Positions 17,077 through 26,391 are shown, counted from the stretch's first letter. The stretch: DNA of 64,000 nucleotides from MFD01213-c1 sp963704405 (GCA_963704405.1 OY969903.1:1798001-1862000); one strand, 5' to 3'. Notes: generated by a model not told the origin, from the letters alone. Translations and numbers: made by a program.

Positions 17077-18459
17077 ATGGCAAGAATATTAGTCGTCGAT
17101 GATCAGGAAATGATGAGAGATTCGCTGGCGACGACGCTGGTGCGCGAAGGGCACGAGGTGATCGCCGCCGGTGATGGGGCGGCGGCGGTAGGGCGGCTCT
17201 CGTCCGGTGCGCGCTTTGATCTCATGATCACCGATCTGAATATGCCCAAGATGGGCGGATTGGAATTGCTCGCCGAGGCCAAGAGGCTGCGGCCGGATAT
17301 GCCGGTGGTGCTCATGACGGCGTTTGCGAGCGTCAACACGGCGGTCGAGGCGATGAAGCGGGGGGCATACGACTACATTCAAAAGCCGTTTGACGGTGAA
17401 GAAATCGCGTTGCTGGTGGATCGCACGCTGGAGCACAACCGCCTCATCCGCGAAAACCAGGCGCTGCGGACGATGACAGACATGAATTCGCCGCGACCGC
17501 TCATCGGCAACAGCCAGGTGATGCAGGAGGTGAAGAAGCGAATTGAGCTTGTCGCGCAAAGCTCGGCAACAGTGCTGATTCGCGGGGAAAGCGGTACCGG
17601 CAAGGAAGTGGTCGCGCGCGGGATTCATTCGGCCTCGGCACGCCGGGAGCGGCCGATGCTTGCGGTGAATTGTGCGGCGCTTTCGGAAAATCTGCTGGAA
17701 TCGGAATTGTTCGGCCACGAGAAGGGGGCATTCACAGGCGCAGACCGCCTTCGCCGCGGCCGCTTCGAGCTCGCCGACGGCGGGACGCTGCTGCTTGATG
17801 AAATCAGCGAAATCGCCCCCTCGCTTCAGGCGAAGCTGCTTCGTGTCTTGCAGGAAAGCACGTTTGAGCGCGTCGGCAGCAGCGTCAGCCAGCAGGTGGA
17901 TGTGCGCGTTGTAGCGACGACCAACCGCGATTTGGAAAAGTCGGTTGATGAAGGGAAGTTTCGGCAGGATTTGTTTTATCGGCTGAATGTGGTGCCGGTG
18001 GAATTGCCGCCGCTCCGGCAGCGCACGGAAGATATTCCGGAACTGTGCCGGCATTTCCTGCACGGGATTGCCAAGCGCGAGAATAAGCCGTTTCGACACG
18101 TTGAATCAGAAGCAATGCGGGTGATGCAGCGCTACAACTGGCCGGGCAACGTGCGAGAATTGCAGAACATCATCGAACGGGCGAGTGTACTGGAAATAGA
18201 GCCGGGTGTTTTACGCGCAGCGCTAATCGAACCGTGGCTCAAGAGCAAACCGATGGCGTCGGCTGAAGCGCTGGCCGGGAAACCGCTTGCGGATATTGAA
18301 AAGCAGGTGATTCTCAGCACCCTGCAGCAATTTAAGGGGCATCGCATCAAGACAGCAGGCGCACTTGGGATCGGCGTGAGGACGCTTGGCATCAAGCTCA
18401 AACGCTGGAAGGAAGAAGGCGAATTCATGGAAGCGAACGCAGCAGGAATGGAAACTTAA
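17077..18459 (+). CDS. Sigma-54-dependent response regulator (FlrC/FleR/NtrC-like)
   Basis: A 460-residue NtrC-class activator. The start at 17077 has AGGAAGG upstream. The receiver domain (1-120) has the acidic pair DD at 8-9, phospho-acceptor Asp53 in ITDLNMP and the conserved Lys in QKPF. The AAA+ domain has Walker A GESGTGKE (170-177), the sigma-54 contact loop GAFTGA (217-222), Walker B GGTLLLDEI, and the arginine-finger region LFYRLNVVP. The C-terminus carries a Fis-type helix-turn-helix (TAGALGIGVRTLGIKLKRW). With the kinase just upstream and flgB downstream it is the likely flagellar regulator, and it implies sigma-54 promoters for target genes. Confidence 0.93.
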   Translation: MARILVVDDQEMMRDSLATTLVREGHEVIAAGDGAAAVGRLSSGARFDLMITDLNMPKMGGLELLAEAKRLRPDMPVVLMTAFASVNTAVEAMKRGAYDYIQKPFDGEEIALLVDRTLEHNRLIRENQALRTMTDMNSPRPLIGNSQVMQEVKKRIELVAQSSATVLIRGESGTGKEVVARGIHSASARRERPMLAVNCAALSENLLESELFGHEKGAFTGADRLRRGRFELADGGTLLLDEISEIAPSLQAKLLRVLQESTFERVGSSVSQQVDVRVVATTNRDLEKSVDEGKFRQDLFYRLNVVPVELPPLRQRTEDIPELCRHFLHGIAKRENKPFRHVESEAMRVMQRYNWPGNVRELQNIIERASVLEIEPGVLRAALIEPWLKSKPMASAEALAGKPLADIEKQVILSTLQQFKGHRIKTAGALGIGVRTLGIKLKRWKEEGEFMEANAAGMET

Positions 18460-18593
18460 AAGAATGGCATCCGGCGCAGAAAGTGCGCCACCGGCGCAGG
18501 AACCGCCGATTTTGAAGATTGGATTGTACGCAATAACCCGAAAATTGAATCGGTATATATGCGGCACACGGTTTGAGATTGGAGGTTATGGCG

Positions 18594-18992
18594 ATGTTAG
18601 TCGATCGATTAATCAACCAAGGCCCGGGACCGGCGCTGGAGCAGGTGCTTCAGTTCACGGAAGAGCGGCAGAAGTTAATCGCTGACAACATCGCCAACGT
18701 CTCGACGCCGAATTATCGCCAGAAGGATCTCTCGGTCGAGAAGTTTCAGCAGATGCTTCAGGAACGCGTCGATTTGCAACAGCAGGCTGGACCGGGATCT
18801 GTGGCGTTTGATGATGTGCAAGGCGAACTGGAAAACCCGCGTACCGGAATCCTGTTTCATGACGGCAATAACCGATCCATGGAACAATTGATGACGACCA
18901 ACGCCAAGAATGCTTTGATGCATAACCTGGTGGTGGAGCTTTTAAAGCGGCAATATCAGACGATGGACATGGCTTTGAAAGAACGGATCTAA
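18594..18992 (+). CDS. flgB: Flagellar basal-body rod protein FlgB
   Basis: Proximal rod subunit, 132 residues, exported by the flagellar type III system. The start at 18594 is set by GGAGG at 18581-18585, eight bases upstream; the ATG at 18588 is too close. The N-terminal rod motif is clear (LIADNIANVSTPNYRQKD), and the C-terminus has the typical helix NALMHNLVVELLKRQYQTMDMALKERI. First gene of the structural run; flgC follows 40 bases later. Confidence 0.95.
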   Translation: MLVDRLINQGPGPALEQVLQFTEERQKLIADNIANVSTPNYRQKDLSVEKFQQMLQERVDLQQQAGPGSVAFDDVQGELENPRTGILFHDGNNRSMEQLMTTNAKNALMHNLVVELLKRQYQTMDMALKERI

Positions 18993-19032
18993 GCGAGCCT
19001 GAGCAAAGCCGCCGATCTGAAAGAAGGCAAAT

Positions 19033-19437
19033 ATGTTTGATATCCTGGATGTCGGAGCGAGCGGGTTGCAGGTGCAGCGGACCCGGCTCGATACGATCGC
19101 GGCCAACATCGCGAACATCAACACGACGCGCGGTCCCAACGGCGAGAAGACGCCGTTCCGAAGGCGAATGGTGATGCTGGCGGCCGGCCAGGCCGGCGAT
19201 AAGTCAAAGGCCGGCGTGCATGTTCAGGACATCCAGCAGGACCCCTCGCCTTTCATCCGCAAATATGATCCCGGTCACCCCGACGCCGGCGCTGATGGAT
19301 ATGTGAATTATCCGAACATTGACATGACGGTTGAGTATGTCAACGCACTGGAAGCATCCCGTGCATATGAAGCAAACATTACGATGATGGAAACGACAAA
19401 AGCCATGTTAAACTCTACCCTGCGATTGCTGGCTTAG
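19033..19437 (+). CDS. flgC: Flagellar basal-body rod protein FlgC
   Basis: Rod subunit of 134 residues with the N-terminal signature SGLQVQRTRLDTIAANIANI and the C-terminal signature VEYVNALEASRAYEANITM, both characteristic of FlgC. GAAGG precedes the ATG at 19033. The NYPNIDMTVEYVN segment is the usual FlgC core. It is separated from fliE by a strong GTCCGTTG-type repeat. Confidence 0.96.
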   Translation: MFDILDVGASGLQVQRTRLDTIAANIANINTTRGPNGEKTPFRRRMVMLAAGQAGDKSKAGVHVQDIQQDPSPFIRKYDPGHPDAGADGYVNYPNIDMTVEYVNALEASRAYEANITMMETTKAMLNSTLRLLA

Positions 19438-19440
19438 GGA

Positions 19441-19525
19441 ATGTCCGTGGTCAGTTGTCCAGTGTCCGTTGCTGTGAGCGTGTCTCGACAACGGACAACG
19501 GACAACGGACAACGGATAACTGACG
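19441..19525. repeat. GTCCGTTG-type palindromic repeat, copy 3 (with tandem units)
   Basis: Left arm 19441-19472 (GTCCGTGGTCAGTTGTCC, then GTGTCCGTTGC) and right arm 19487-19525, made of three tandem ACAACGG units followed by ATAACTGACG. The arms pair over most of their length. It occupies the whole spacer between flgC and fliE. Confidence 0.75.
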
Positions 19526-19534
19526 AACTAAAAA

Positions 19535-19849
19535 ATGCTCGACGGAGTCAATAACAATTTGTCCTTAGGTAAGCTTGCGGGCGGCGGAGTATCGCCTGCA
19601 ACATCGTCCGGCGCTGGAGCTGCCGGCGGGTCGAGCTTTGCCGACTCGTTGAAGAAAAGCATCGAAGAGGTTTCAAAACTGCAGCAGGACGCAAGTCAGG
19701 CTGTCACGGACCTCTCGACTGGAAAAACCGAAAACGTATCCGGCGTCATGACTGCAATGGAAAAAAGCGACCTGGCGTTTAAGACGCTGCTCGCGATCCG
19801 TTCGAAACTCATGGACGCTTATGACGAAGTGAAGGGTATGGCGATCTGA
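19535..19849 (+). CDS. fliE: Flagellar hook-basal body complex protein FliE
   Basis: MS ring-rod junction protein, 104 residues. The C-terminal half contains the FliE signature: LQQDASQAVTDLSTGKTENV, then MTAMEKSDLAFKTLLAIR and the closing KLMDAYDEVKGMAI. The N-terminus is Gly/Ser-rich and disordered. It lies between two palindromic repeats and upstream of fliF, the usual order flgB-flgC-fliE-fliF. Confidence 0.95.
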   Translation: MLDGVNNNLSLGKLAGGGVSPATSSGAGAAGGSSFADSLKKSIEEVSKLQQDASQAVTDLSTGKTENVSGVMTAMEKSDLAFKTLLAIRSKLMDAYDEVKGMAI

Positions 19850-19850
19850 T

Positions 19851-19911
19851 TTGTCCGTTGTCAGTGGTCTGCTGCTCAGATGGCCGTCCAGAGCAACAGA
19901 CATCGGACAAT
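19851..19911. repeat. GTCCGTTG-type palindromic repeat, copy 4
   Basis: Left arm 19851-19873 (TTGTCCGTTGTCAGTGGTCT) and right arm about 19890-19911 (AGAGCAACAGACATCGGACAA) are complementary with a few mismatches. Located between fliE and fliF. Confidence 0.65.
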
Positions 19912-19978
19912 CCAAAGCCTGCGGCAGGAAGCCCGGGTGTGTTTAAGTGACCATGCAGCAGCCAAGGAGGGCTGAGCC

Positions 19979-21643
19979 ATGGATGTTGTTAAGGCACAAC
20001 TCGATCGGATCAAGCAGCAGCTTGCCGGGCTTAGCGCGACGCAGCGGATGCTGGTCGGCACGCTCGTTGCCATCATGGTTCTGACACTGCTGTACTGGGG
20101 GCGATACGCCGGTAATCCTGAAATGGTCCCAGTTCTGGACCAGGTGCTCAGCGAAGATGACATCGGCACAATTGATTCAATGCTGGAAAATAAGGGTATC
20201 GCTCATTCCGTCAGCGGCGGAAAGGTCATGGTTCCCGCCGACCAGAAGTACGCGATCATCGCCGACCTCATGTACGCCCAGAAGCTTCCCCGAAACAGCA
20301 AATCGGCCTTTGAGGAAATGAGCAAGCAGCTCAATCCCTTCAGCCCCAATTCCGAGCGTGAAGAGAATCATTATCTTGCCTTGCAGATGACGCTCGCGGA
20401 CATCATCCGCCGCCTGCCCGGAGTATCTGATGCGCAGGTGCTCATCAGCGCCAAGAGCCAGCAGCGCATCGAACATTCGGTGATGCCGACCGCGACTGTT
20501 TTCCTGACGACGCGTGATCCGTCTGCGGTGAATAAGCAATTGATCGCCGCTGCCGCCGACGGTGTCGCCGGCACGGTGCCGGAACTCACGCGCGGGCACG
20601 TCAGCGTGATCATCAACGGCATCTCGCGGCATGTTTCCGAAGCGGATGCCAATCCTCTGGCAGGCGGTGACGATCTGATCGATCTGCGGCAGCGCAGCGA
20701 AGAACGGCTGGAACAGAAAATCCGCGACCAGTTTGCATATATCAACGGCTTAACCGCCACCGTCACCTGCGACGTGGAGAATCGCAGCATGATTGAGCAC
20801 AAGCACACCTACGACACCGATCACGTCATCAGCAAGCCGGTGGAAGAGAACACGCATAGCGAAGAAACGACCAATAGCGCCCCGCCGGCCGCCGATGCCG
20901 GCGTCGGGCCCAATACATCCGGCGCCAATGCATCAGGAACGATTTACGCGAGCGGCGGGGGGGCGGGAAACCAAAGCACCACCTCAACCGACGAAAAAGT
21001 GAAGAACGTGGTGCTGCCTTCGGATTCTGAGGTGAATACGCAAATCCCGGCAGGCAAGGATACGGTGGTTTCGGCAACGGTCCGCGTGCCGCGGAGCTAT
21101 TTTGTCAGCATCTTTAAGCAGCAGAACCCGGCCGGCAAGGAGCCCGATGATGCAGCGATCCAGGCCGTCGCAACAACCGAGCTGGCAAGCATTCGCAAAG
21201 GTGTGAAGACGTGTGTCGGGCTGAAGGCGGATGAAGATCTTTCGGTGGATATGTACGCCGACGCGCCGGTGACGACTACGCTCGCGATGGCGACGACGCC
21301 CAGCACCTCGAGTGTTTCGCTGAATACGGTGACGGCATATGGGAAGGAAATCGCTCTGGGTGTTCTGGCAGTCGCGAGTTTGTTCATGATGACGAACATG
21401 GTGAAGAAATCGTCGCCTGCGCCTGCGATGGCGTCAGCCGTTGCCGCGGAACCGGTTGGCGTGCTGGGGATCGGCGATATCGTGGCCGGGGAAGTGGGTA
21501 TGAGCAACGCGACGCTCGATGGCATGGAAATGGACGAAGATGCCGTCCGCACCCAGCAGATGCTCGAGCAGGTTTCGACCTTGGTAAAAGAAAATCCGGA
21601 CAGCGCGGCGTCGCTTGTGAAGCGATGGCTGAATCGATCGTAA
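19979..21643 (+). CDS. fliF: Flagellar MS-ring protein FliF
   Basis: Inner-membrane ring protein on which the basal body assembles, 554 residues. AAGGAGG precedes the ATG at 19979. An N-terminal membrane helix (MLVGTLVAIMVLTLLYWG, about 22-40) is followed by YscJ/FliF ring domains (AHSVSGGKVMVPADQKYAII, then the ALQMTLADIIRRLPGVSDAQVLI region), a low-complexity periplasmic loop (about 295-345, Gly/Ser/Thr-rich), a second membrane helix (ALGVLAVASLFMMTNMV, about 457-475) and a cytoplasmic C-terminus ending ASLVKRWLNRS, the FliG-binding tail. All the expected parts are present. Confidence 0.96.
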   Translation: MDVVKAQLDRIKQQLAGLSATQRMLVGTLVAIMVLTLLYWGRYAGNPEMVPVLDQVLSEDDIGTIDSMLENKGIAHSVSGGKVMVPADQKYAIIADLMYAQKLPRNSKSAFEEMSKQLNPFSPNSEREENHYLALQMTLADIIRRLPGVSDAQVLISAKSQQRIEHSVMPTATVFLTTRDPSAVNKQLIAAAADGVAGTVPELTRGHVSVIINGISRHVSEADANPLAGGDDLIDLRQRSEERLEQKIRDQFAYINGLTATVTCDVENRSMIEHKHTYDTDHVISKPVEENTHSEETTNSAPPAADAGVGPNTSGANASGTIYASGGGAGNQSTTSTDEKVKNVVLPSDSEVNTQIPAGKDTVVSATVRVPRSYFVSIFKQQNPAGKEPDDAAIQAVATTELASIRKGVKTCVGLKADEDLSVDMYADAPVTTTLAMATTPSTSSVSLNTVTAYGKEIALGVLAVASLFMMTNMVKKSSPAPAMASAVAAEPVGVLGIGDIVAGEVGMSNATLDGMEMDEDAVRTQQMLEQVSTLVKENPDSAASLVKRWLNRS

Positions 21644-21666
21644 AGCAAACGTAACCATGTAATCCC

Positions 21667-22674
21667 ATGCCCAGCGATATCAACGGCATCAAGAAGTCTG
21701 CGATTCTTCTGCTCTCGCTCCCACAGGACGAGGCCGCGGAGATTCTCAAGCGGTTGCCGGCCGAGGCGGTGGAAGAGATCAGCCGCGAGATCGCGTCGCT
21801 GGGGGAAATTCCCGTCGCGACGCGCAAGGAAATTTTTGGGGAGTTTTATAATCTCGCGCTCGCCAATTCGTACCTGAGCGAAGGCGGGTTGGAATATGCC
21901 AAGGCATTGCTCACCAAGTCGCTCAGTGAAGACGACGCCAAGCGGGTGATTAAGCAAGTCACGCAGCAGGTGGCGACGACGCCGTTCTCGTTCCTGCAAA
22001 AGGCCGAGTCAGAAAACCTGCTGACGTTTATTCAGGATGAGCATCCGCAGACGATCGCGCTTATTCTGGCGCATCTGCCGCCGCAGAAGGCGAGCGAGAT
22101 CATGGTCGGCCTGCCAAGCCAGAAACAGATTGAAGTGGTAAAGCGCATCGCCAACATGGAGCAGACCAATCCCGAGGTCATCAAGGAAGTCGAGCGCGGG
22201 CTGGAGCACCGCCTGAGCGATATTGTCAGCCAGACTTTCGAAAAAGCCGGCGGTGTCGATACCGTCGCCGAAATTCTCAATCTGGCCGACCGATCCACGG
22301 AGAAGGGGATTATGGAAGGCCTCGAAGCCGAGGACCCCGACCTGGTCGAACAGATTCGGCGGCTCATGTTCGTGTTCGAGGACATCCTGCTCGTCAACGA
22401 CAAAGGCATTCAGTCGGTCCTCAAGGAAGTCGACAACGAGGAACTCGGCCTGGCGCTCAAAACCGCCAGCGAAGAGCTCAAACAGAAAATCTTCAAGAAC
22501 ATGTCCGAACGTGCGGGGCAGCTTATTCAGGAAGACATGCAGTACATGGGCCCGGTGCGCGTGAGCGACGTGGAAGCGGCTCAGCAGAAAATCGTCGATA
22601 TCGTCCGCCGACTCGAAGACGCCGGAGAAATTATTATCGCCGGCCGCGGCGGTGAAAAGGAAATGGTTGTCTAG
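21667..22674 (+). CDS. fliG: Flagellar motor switch protein FliG
   Basis: Rotor component of the C-ring that contacts FliF and the stator, 335 residues. The N-terminal domain (KKSAILLLSLPQDEAAEILK), the middle domain with the FliM-contact motif region (EHPQTIALILAHLPPQKASEI) and the C-terminal torque helix with charged residues (LVNDKGIQSVLKEVDNEELG, then KIFKNMSERAGQLIQEDMQ) are all intact. Fourteen bases follow fliF before its start region. A GTCCGTTG-type repeat separates it from fliH. Confidence 0.96.
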   Translation: MPSDINGIKKSAILLLSLPQDEAAEILKRLPAEAVEEISREIASLGEIPVATRKEIFGEFYNLALANSYLSEGGLEYAKALLTKSLSEDDAKRVIKQVTQQVATTPFSFLQKAESENLLTFIQDEHPQTIALILAHLPPQKASEIMVGLPSQKQIEVVKRIANMEQTNPEVIKEVERGLEHRLSDIVSQTFEKAGGVDTVAEILNLADRSTEKGIMEGLEAEDPDLVEQIRRLMFVFEDILLVNDKGIQSVLKEVDNEELGLALKTASEELKQKIFKNMSERAGQLIQEDMQYMGPVRVSDVEAAQQKIVDIVRRLEDAGEIIIAGRGGEKEMVV

Positions 22675-22682
22675 GAATCTGA

Positions 22683-22748
22683 AGTTGTCCGTGGTCCGTT
22701 GCATGACGCTCCCAGCAACGGACAGCGAACAACGGACAACCGGCAACT
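22683..22748. repeat. GTCCGTTG-type palindromic repeat, copy 5
   Basis: Left arm 22683-22702 (AGTTGTCCGTGGTCCGTTGC) and right arm 22714-22748 (GCAACGGACAGCGAACAACG, then GACAACCGGCAACT) pair almost perfectly across a short loop. Located between fliG and fliH; reading the fliH frame upstream of its start runs through it. Confidence 0.75.
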
Positions 22749-22758
22749 AACGCATTTA

Positions 22759-23463
22759 ATGGGACTGATCAAATCCAGCCTCGCCCCGCCCAGCCTGACG
22801 CCGTTTTCGATGCGCGACATCGAAGGGCAGGCACAAGCGCTTTTGCTGCGCACCCGACGCACGGCGGAAAGCTTGCTCGTTGAAGCGCAGAAGGAAGCAG
22901 AAAATCTTCGCCAGCAGGCAAAGTTGGAAGGCTTTGCACAGGGACATCGCGAAGGCACGAGCAAGGGGCTTCAGGAGGGAACTCAAGCCGGCCACCAGGC
23001 AGGATTGAATGAAATGAAAGGCCAACTGGGGCAGACCTGGGCGGCTTTGAACTCCGCTCTTACGCAACTGGACGCGGCACGAAAGGACCTGGAAACCTCG
23101 GGCATTATGGAAGTCATCGCGCTGGCCTCGGGGATCGCCCGAAGAGTCACTAAACGCCAATCGATGCTCGATCCGGAAGTGCTGACCGAAAACCTGCGCG
23201 AAGCCATGAAACTCGCCGTTGCCTCCGCTGATGTTCGAATCGTCATCAATCCCGCCCAACGCAAAACGCTCGCTGAACAACTCCCCCGGCTGCAGATGAA
23301 CTGGCCGAATCTGAAACACATCGAATTGCTCGATGACCCGGCGATTGGCTCCGGCGGTTGCCGCATCCTCACGCGCCATGGCGAAATCAACGCAGAAATC
23401 GAAGGCCAATTAGACCGCGTCATCGCCGACCTGCTGCCGACGGAAGAGAGCGCAGAACCATGA
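22759..23463 (+). CDS. fliH: Flagellar assembly protein FliH
   Basis: Regulator of the export ATPase FliI, 234 residues from the ATG at 22759 (chosen because upstream in-frame codons lie in the palindromic repeat). The central region has the Gly/Ala/Gln heptad pattern of FliH (GFAQGHREGTSKGLQEGTQ, containing GxxxG repeats), and the C-terminal domain has IALASGIARRVTKRQ and VRIVINPAQRKTL, ending in the DPAIGSGGCRILTRHGEI segment that contacts FliI. A 192-base spacer with repeats precedes fliI. Confidence 0.88.
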   Translation: MGLIKSSLAPPSLTPFSMRDIEGQAQALLLRTRRTAESLLVEAQKEAENLRQQAKLEGFAQGHREGTSKGLQEGTQAGHQAGLNEMKGQLGQTWAALNSALTQLDAARKDLETSGIMEVIALASGIARRVTKRQSMLDPEVLTENLREAMKLAVASADVRIVINPAQRKTLAEQLPRLQMNWPNLKHIELLDDPAIGSGGCRILTRHGEINAEIEGQLDRVIADLLPTEESAEP

Positions 23464-23475
23464 GCGCGACTCGAT

Positions 23476-23580
23476 TGTCTTCAACCCTGAGGCTTGGCTT
23501 GACTGTCTTCGACCCTGAGGCTCAGACCCGAAGGAGGGAGCTCGCCGAAGTCAGGCCCGAAGGGAGCTCGTCGAAGTCAG
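23476..23580. repeat. Two pairs of 19-bp direct repeats forming an inverted structure
   Basis: In the fliH-fliI spacer, TGTCTTCRACCCTGAGGCT occurs at 23476-23494 and 23504-23522 and GGGAGCTCGYCGAAGTCAG at 23536-23554 and 23562-23580. The second unit is related to the complement of the first (CTGACTTCGACGAGCTCCC), so the block can fold on itself. A related TTCGGCAGGCTCG/CGAGCCGA stretch lies upstream of pilT at about 63419-63462, suggesting a second dispersed palindromic family. Confidence 0.6.
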
Positions 23581-23655
23581 AACGCAGATCCGGAAGAATG
23601 CCATCGCTTTTTATTCGCTCTGCGATCCGCGCTCACCATTCCACGATTATTTGAC

Positions 23656-25023
23656 ATGGGTTACCTCGATGCACAACTCGACGCCGTGGACACCTCGATG
23701 CCGTTCCGCGTCATCGGCACAGTGCAGGCAATCAGCGGCCTGACGATCGAGGCAACCGATCTCGCGCTGCCGCTTGGTTCCATGTGCCGCATCGCCAGTT
23801 TTGGCGGCCGGGAATCGACCGCTGAGATCATCGGCTTCCAGCACGATCGCACGCTTCTTATGCCCCTCAGCAGCACCGCTGGTGTTTCGCGCGGCGACCG
23901 CATCGAAAATCTTTCCTCAGCCCCGCGTGTCTGGTGCTCCGAACAATTGCTCGGCAGGGTGATCAACGGTTTCGGCCAGCCGATTGACGGCAAAGGCGTG
24001 CTGCGGCTCAGCGAAAGCCGGCGAATTGACGGCCGCGGTGTAGCGCCGATGGATCGCGCCAATATTCGCCAGCCGATAACGACCAGCGTTCGCGCGATCG
24101 ACGCTCTGCATACGTGCGGCCTCGGCCAGCGCATGGGCATTTTCTCCGGTCCCGGCGTTGGCAAAAGCACTTTGCTTTCCAGCATAGCGAAGAACACCAG
24201 TGCCGATGTTTCCGTGATCGCGCTGATCGGCGAACGCGGCCGCGAGGTGCAGGAATTCCTGCACAACAGCCTTGGCCCCGATGGATTAAAGCGATGCGTC
24301 ATGGTCGTCAGCACCAGCGACGACGCGCCGCTGCTGCGCGTTTGCGCCGCGAAGGTGGCCGCCACCATTTCCGAATATTTCCGCGATCGCGGCAAACACG
24401 TGCTGCTGGTGCTGGATTCCCTCACCCGCATGTGCCAGGCGCAGCGCCAAATCGGCCTGGCCGCGAAGGAACCGCCGGCAACCAAAGGCTTCCCGCCCAG
24501 CGTGTTCGGCCTGATTCCCGAAATCCTGGAGCGCGCCGGTAAGACATCAACCGGTTCCATCACGGGCTTCTATACGGTCCTCGTCGAAGGGGACGACTTC
24601 AACGAGCCGATCCCCGACGCCGTCAAAGGCATTACCGATGGGCATCTGTGGCTGAATCGCGCGCTGGCCAATCGCGGGCATTTTCCGGCGATTGATGTGC
24701 TGCAAAGCATCAGCCGCGTACGTGGTGACGTTACTGAAAAAGAGCATGGCCGCATGGCCCGCCGGGTGCTGTCGCTCTGGGCGACATATCAGGACATCGA
24801 AGACCTTGTAAACATCGGCGCTTATGTCCCCGGTGTAAATCCCGAGTTCGATCTCGCCGTGCAGGCCCGACCCAAAATCGTCCAGTTCCTCCAACAAGAA
24901 CCCAACGCGCCCAGCACGCTCGAGCAGTCTAAAAAACAGTTGACAGATCTGGTTAACTGGATCGACCAGATGGACAAAGTAGTCAAAGCCCAGAAGCCCA
25001 AGGCGCCGGTAAAGACAGCATGA
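23656..25023 (+). CDS. fliI: Flagellum-specific ATP synthase FliI
   Basis: F1-beta-like ATPase powering the flagellar type III export gate, 455 residues. The Walker A motif GPGVGKST is at about 165-172, preceded by the family signature DALHTCGLGQRMGIFS. VIALIGERGREVQEF and the Walker B region HVLLVLDSLTRMCQAQRQIG are present, and the C-terminus carries DIEDLVNIGAYVPG. Full length; fliJ follows 80 bases later. Confidence 0.97.
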   Translation: MGYLDAQLDAVDTSMPFRVIGTVQAISGLTIEATDLALPLGSMCRIASFGGRESTAEIIGFQHDRTLLMPLSSTAGVSRGDRIENLSSAPRVWCSEQLLGRVINGFGQPIDGKGVLRLSESRRIDGRGVAPMDRANIRQPITTSVRAIDALHTCGLGQRMGIFSGPGVGKSTLLSSIAKNTSADVSVIALIGERGREVQEFLHNSLGPDGLKRCVMVVSTSDDAPLLRVCAAKVAATISEYFRDRGKHVLLVLDSLTRMCQAQRQIGLAAKEPPATKGFPPSVFGLIPEILERAGKTSTGSITGFYTVLVEGDDFNEPIPDAVKGITDGHLWLNRALANRGHFPAIDVLQSISRVRGDVTEKEHGRMARRVLSLWATYQDIEDLVNIGAYVPGVNPEFDLAVQARPKIVQFLQQEPNAPSTLEQSKKQLTDLVNWIDQMDKVVKAQKPKAPVKTA

Positions 25024-25102
25024 AAAGCGCAGAGCGATGATCGCCGAGCGCAGAACAAATTAAGAATCCCGGTTTCGATCCGCGTTCTTCGATTCACCAG
25101 GC

Positions 25103-25600
25103 ATGGCCCAATTTGTTTTCCAACTTCAAGGCGTCCTCCGTCATCGCGAGTTGGTGGAGCAGCAGCGGCAGCGCGAGTTCGCGCTCGCCAAGGCGGCAAA
25201 GACCGCCGCACAGGCCGAGCTGAAGGCGCTCGATGAAGCCATTCAGCAGACGATGGCCGACCTGCGAACCAATCGGCTGACCGGCACGCTCGATCTCCCA
25301 TTTCTCGCTGCCCATCGCCGCTTCATGATGGCCATGCAGCGGCAGGGGATGCTGCTGATGCAGAAGCTGCAGGAAGCGCAGGAAAAGGTCGAAGTTGCCC
25401 ACAAGGCACTGGCTGAGGCCGCCAAACAGAAGAAAATCATCGAAAAACTTCGGGAGAAACAGCATGAGCGCTGGGCAACCGAAATCGCCAGGAAAGAAAT
25501 GGCGCAACTGGACGAAGTGGCGATGCAAATGGGCTATCAAGCCGATGGTGAATCCAACATGACTGATTATCAGCCGACCATTATTGAGAAACCGGCATGA
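25103..25600 (+). CDS. fliJ: Flagellar export protein FliJ-like
   Basis: A 165-residue coiled-coil protein (LQGVLRHRELVEQQRQREFA, KKIIEKLREKQHERWATEI), of the length, charge and position of FliJ, the FliI-associated stalk protein. The stop overlaps the start of the next gene by four bases (ATGA at 25597-25600), indicating translational coupling. The assignment relies mainly on helix pattern and gene order. Confidence 0.8.
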   Translation: MAQFVFQLQGVLRHRELVEQQRQREFALAKAAKTAAQAELKALDEAIQQTMADLRTNRLTGTLDLPFLAAHRRFMMAMQRQGMLLMQKLQEAQEKVEVAHKALAEAAKQKKIIEKLREKQHERWATEIARKEMAQLDEVAMQMGYQADGESNMTDYQPTIIEKPA

Positions 25601-26355
25601 AAAAGTTATTCAGTGCCATCACCCTCGTGCTCGCTTTGAACTTCCTGATCGTAGCAGGCGGGGCTGGTTGGCTGTTCCGAACCGGACATCTCGATCGCGA
25701 GCGCGTCACCAAGATTAAAGAACTGCTTTTTCCAAAACCGGTCGCCGAAGTAGACCCGAATGCGCCCTCAACCCAACCTGCGCCAACCAGCCAACCGTCG
25801 GTTCGCCTTGATGAGCTCCTCGCAAAAGCCAGCGGCCGCACCGCCGGGGAGCAAGTGGAGTTCATCCAGCAAACCTTCGACACCGAAGTTGCCCAACTGG
25901 ATCGTAAACAACGGGAACTGGCCGACCTCCAGCGGCAGGTGGATCTGGCAAAGGAGCAGATGATCCGCGACCGAGCCAAGCTCGATCAGGATCAAAAGGA
26001 ACTCGTCAGCCGCGAGCAGCAGCAGACCAAGCTCGCTACCGACAAAGGCTTTCAGGACAGCCTGCTGCTCTATACAACGATGCAGCCCAAGCAGGTCAAG
26101 ACGATTTTCATGACGCTGACAGACGACGTGGTGCAGCGATATCTCCAGGCGATGGAGCCGCGAACCGCGTCAAAAATCATCAAGGAATTCAAATCTCAGG
26201 AAGAAGTGGATCGCATCCAGCGTGTCCTGGAAAAGATCCGCCAGGCCGGACCACCGGCGGCTCCTGTCCCGCAGCCTGCAAGCGCCCAGCCTCCTGCCCT
26301 TCAGCCATCAGCCGCCCAGCCTTCAGACGCTCAACCGTCAGCCTCAGCGAATTAA
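25597..26355 (+). CDS. MotE-like / MgtE N-domain-like flagellar protein
   Basis: A 252-residue protein with one N-terminal membrane helix (LFSAITLVLALNFLIVAGGAGWLF), a coiled coil (about 90-150, DRKQRELADLQRQVDLAKEQ) and a C-terminal helical domain (TTMQPKQVKTIFMTLTDDVV, then LQAMEPRTASKIIKEF) resembling the MgtE intracellular N domain. This is the architecture of MotE-type stator chaperones encoded next to fliJ in many bacteria. The last 30 residues are Pro/Ala/Gln-rich. Start overlaps the fliJ stop. Confidence 0.7.
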   Translation: MKKLFSAITLVLALNFLIVAGGAGWLFRTGHLDRERVTKIKELLFPKPVAEVDPNAPSTQPAPTSQPSVRLDELLAKASGRTAGEQVEFIQQTFDTEVAQLDRKQRELADLQRQVDLAKEQMIRDRAKLDQDQKELVSREQQQTKLATDKGFQDSLLLYTTMQPKQVKTIFMTLTDDVVQRYLQAMEPRTASKIIKEFKSQEEVDRIQRVLEKIRQAGPPAAPVPQPASAQPPALQPSAAQPSDAQPSASAN

Positions 26356-26391
26356 CTGGTTCCAATAATACTCTGGTGTCGATAGAGGAAT

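Noticed and set aside
18562..18576. CGGCACACGGTTTGA, resembling a sigma-54 -24/-12 promoter before flgB
   Set aside because: Spacing is right but -12 is GA instead of GC, and the predicted start of transcription would fall after the GGAGG ribosome binding site.
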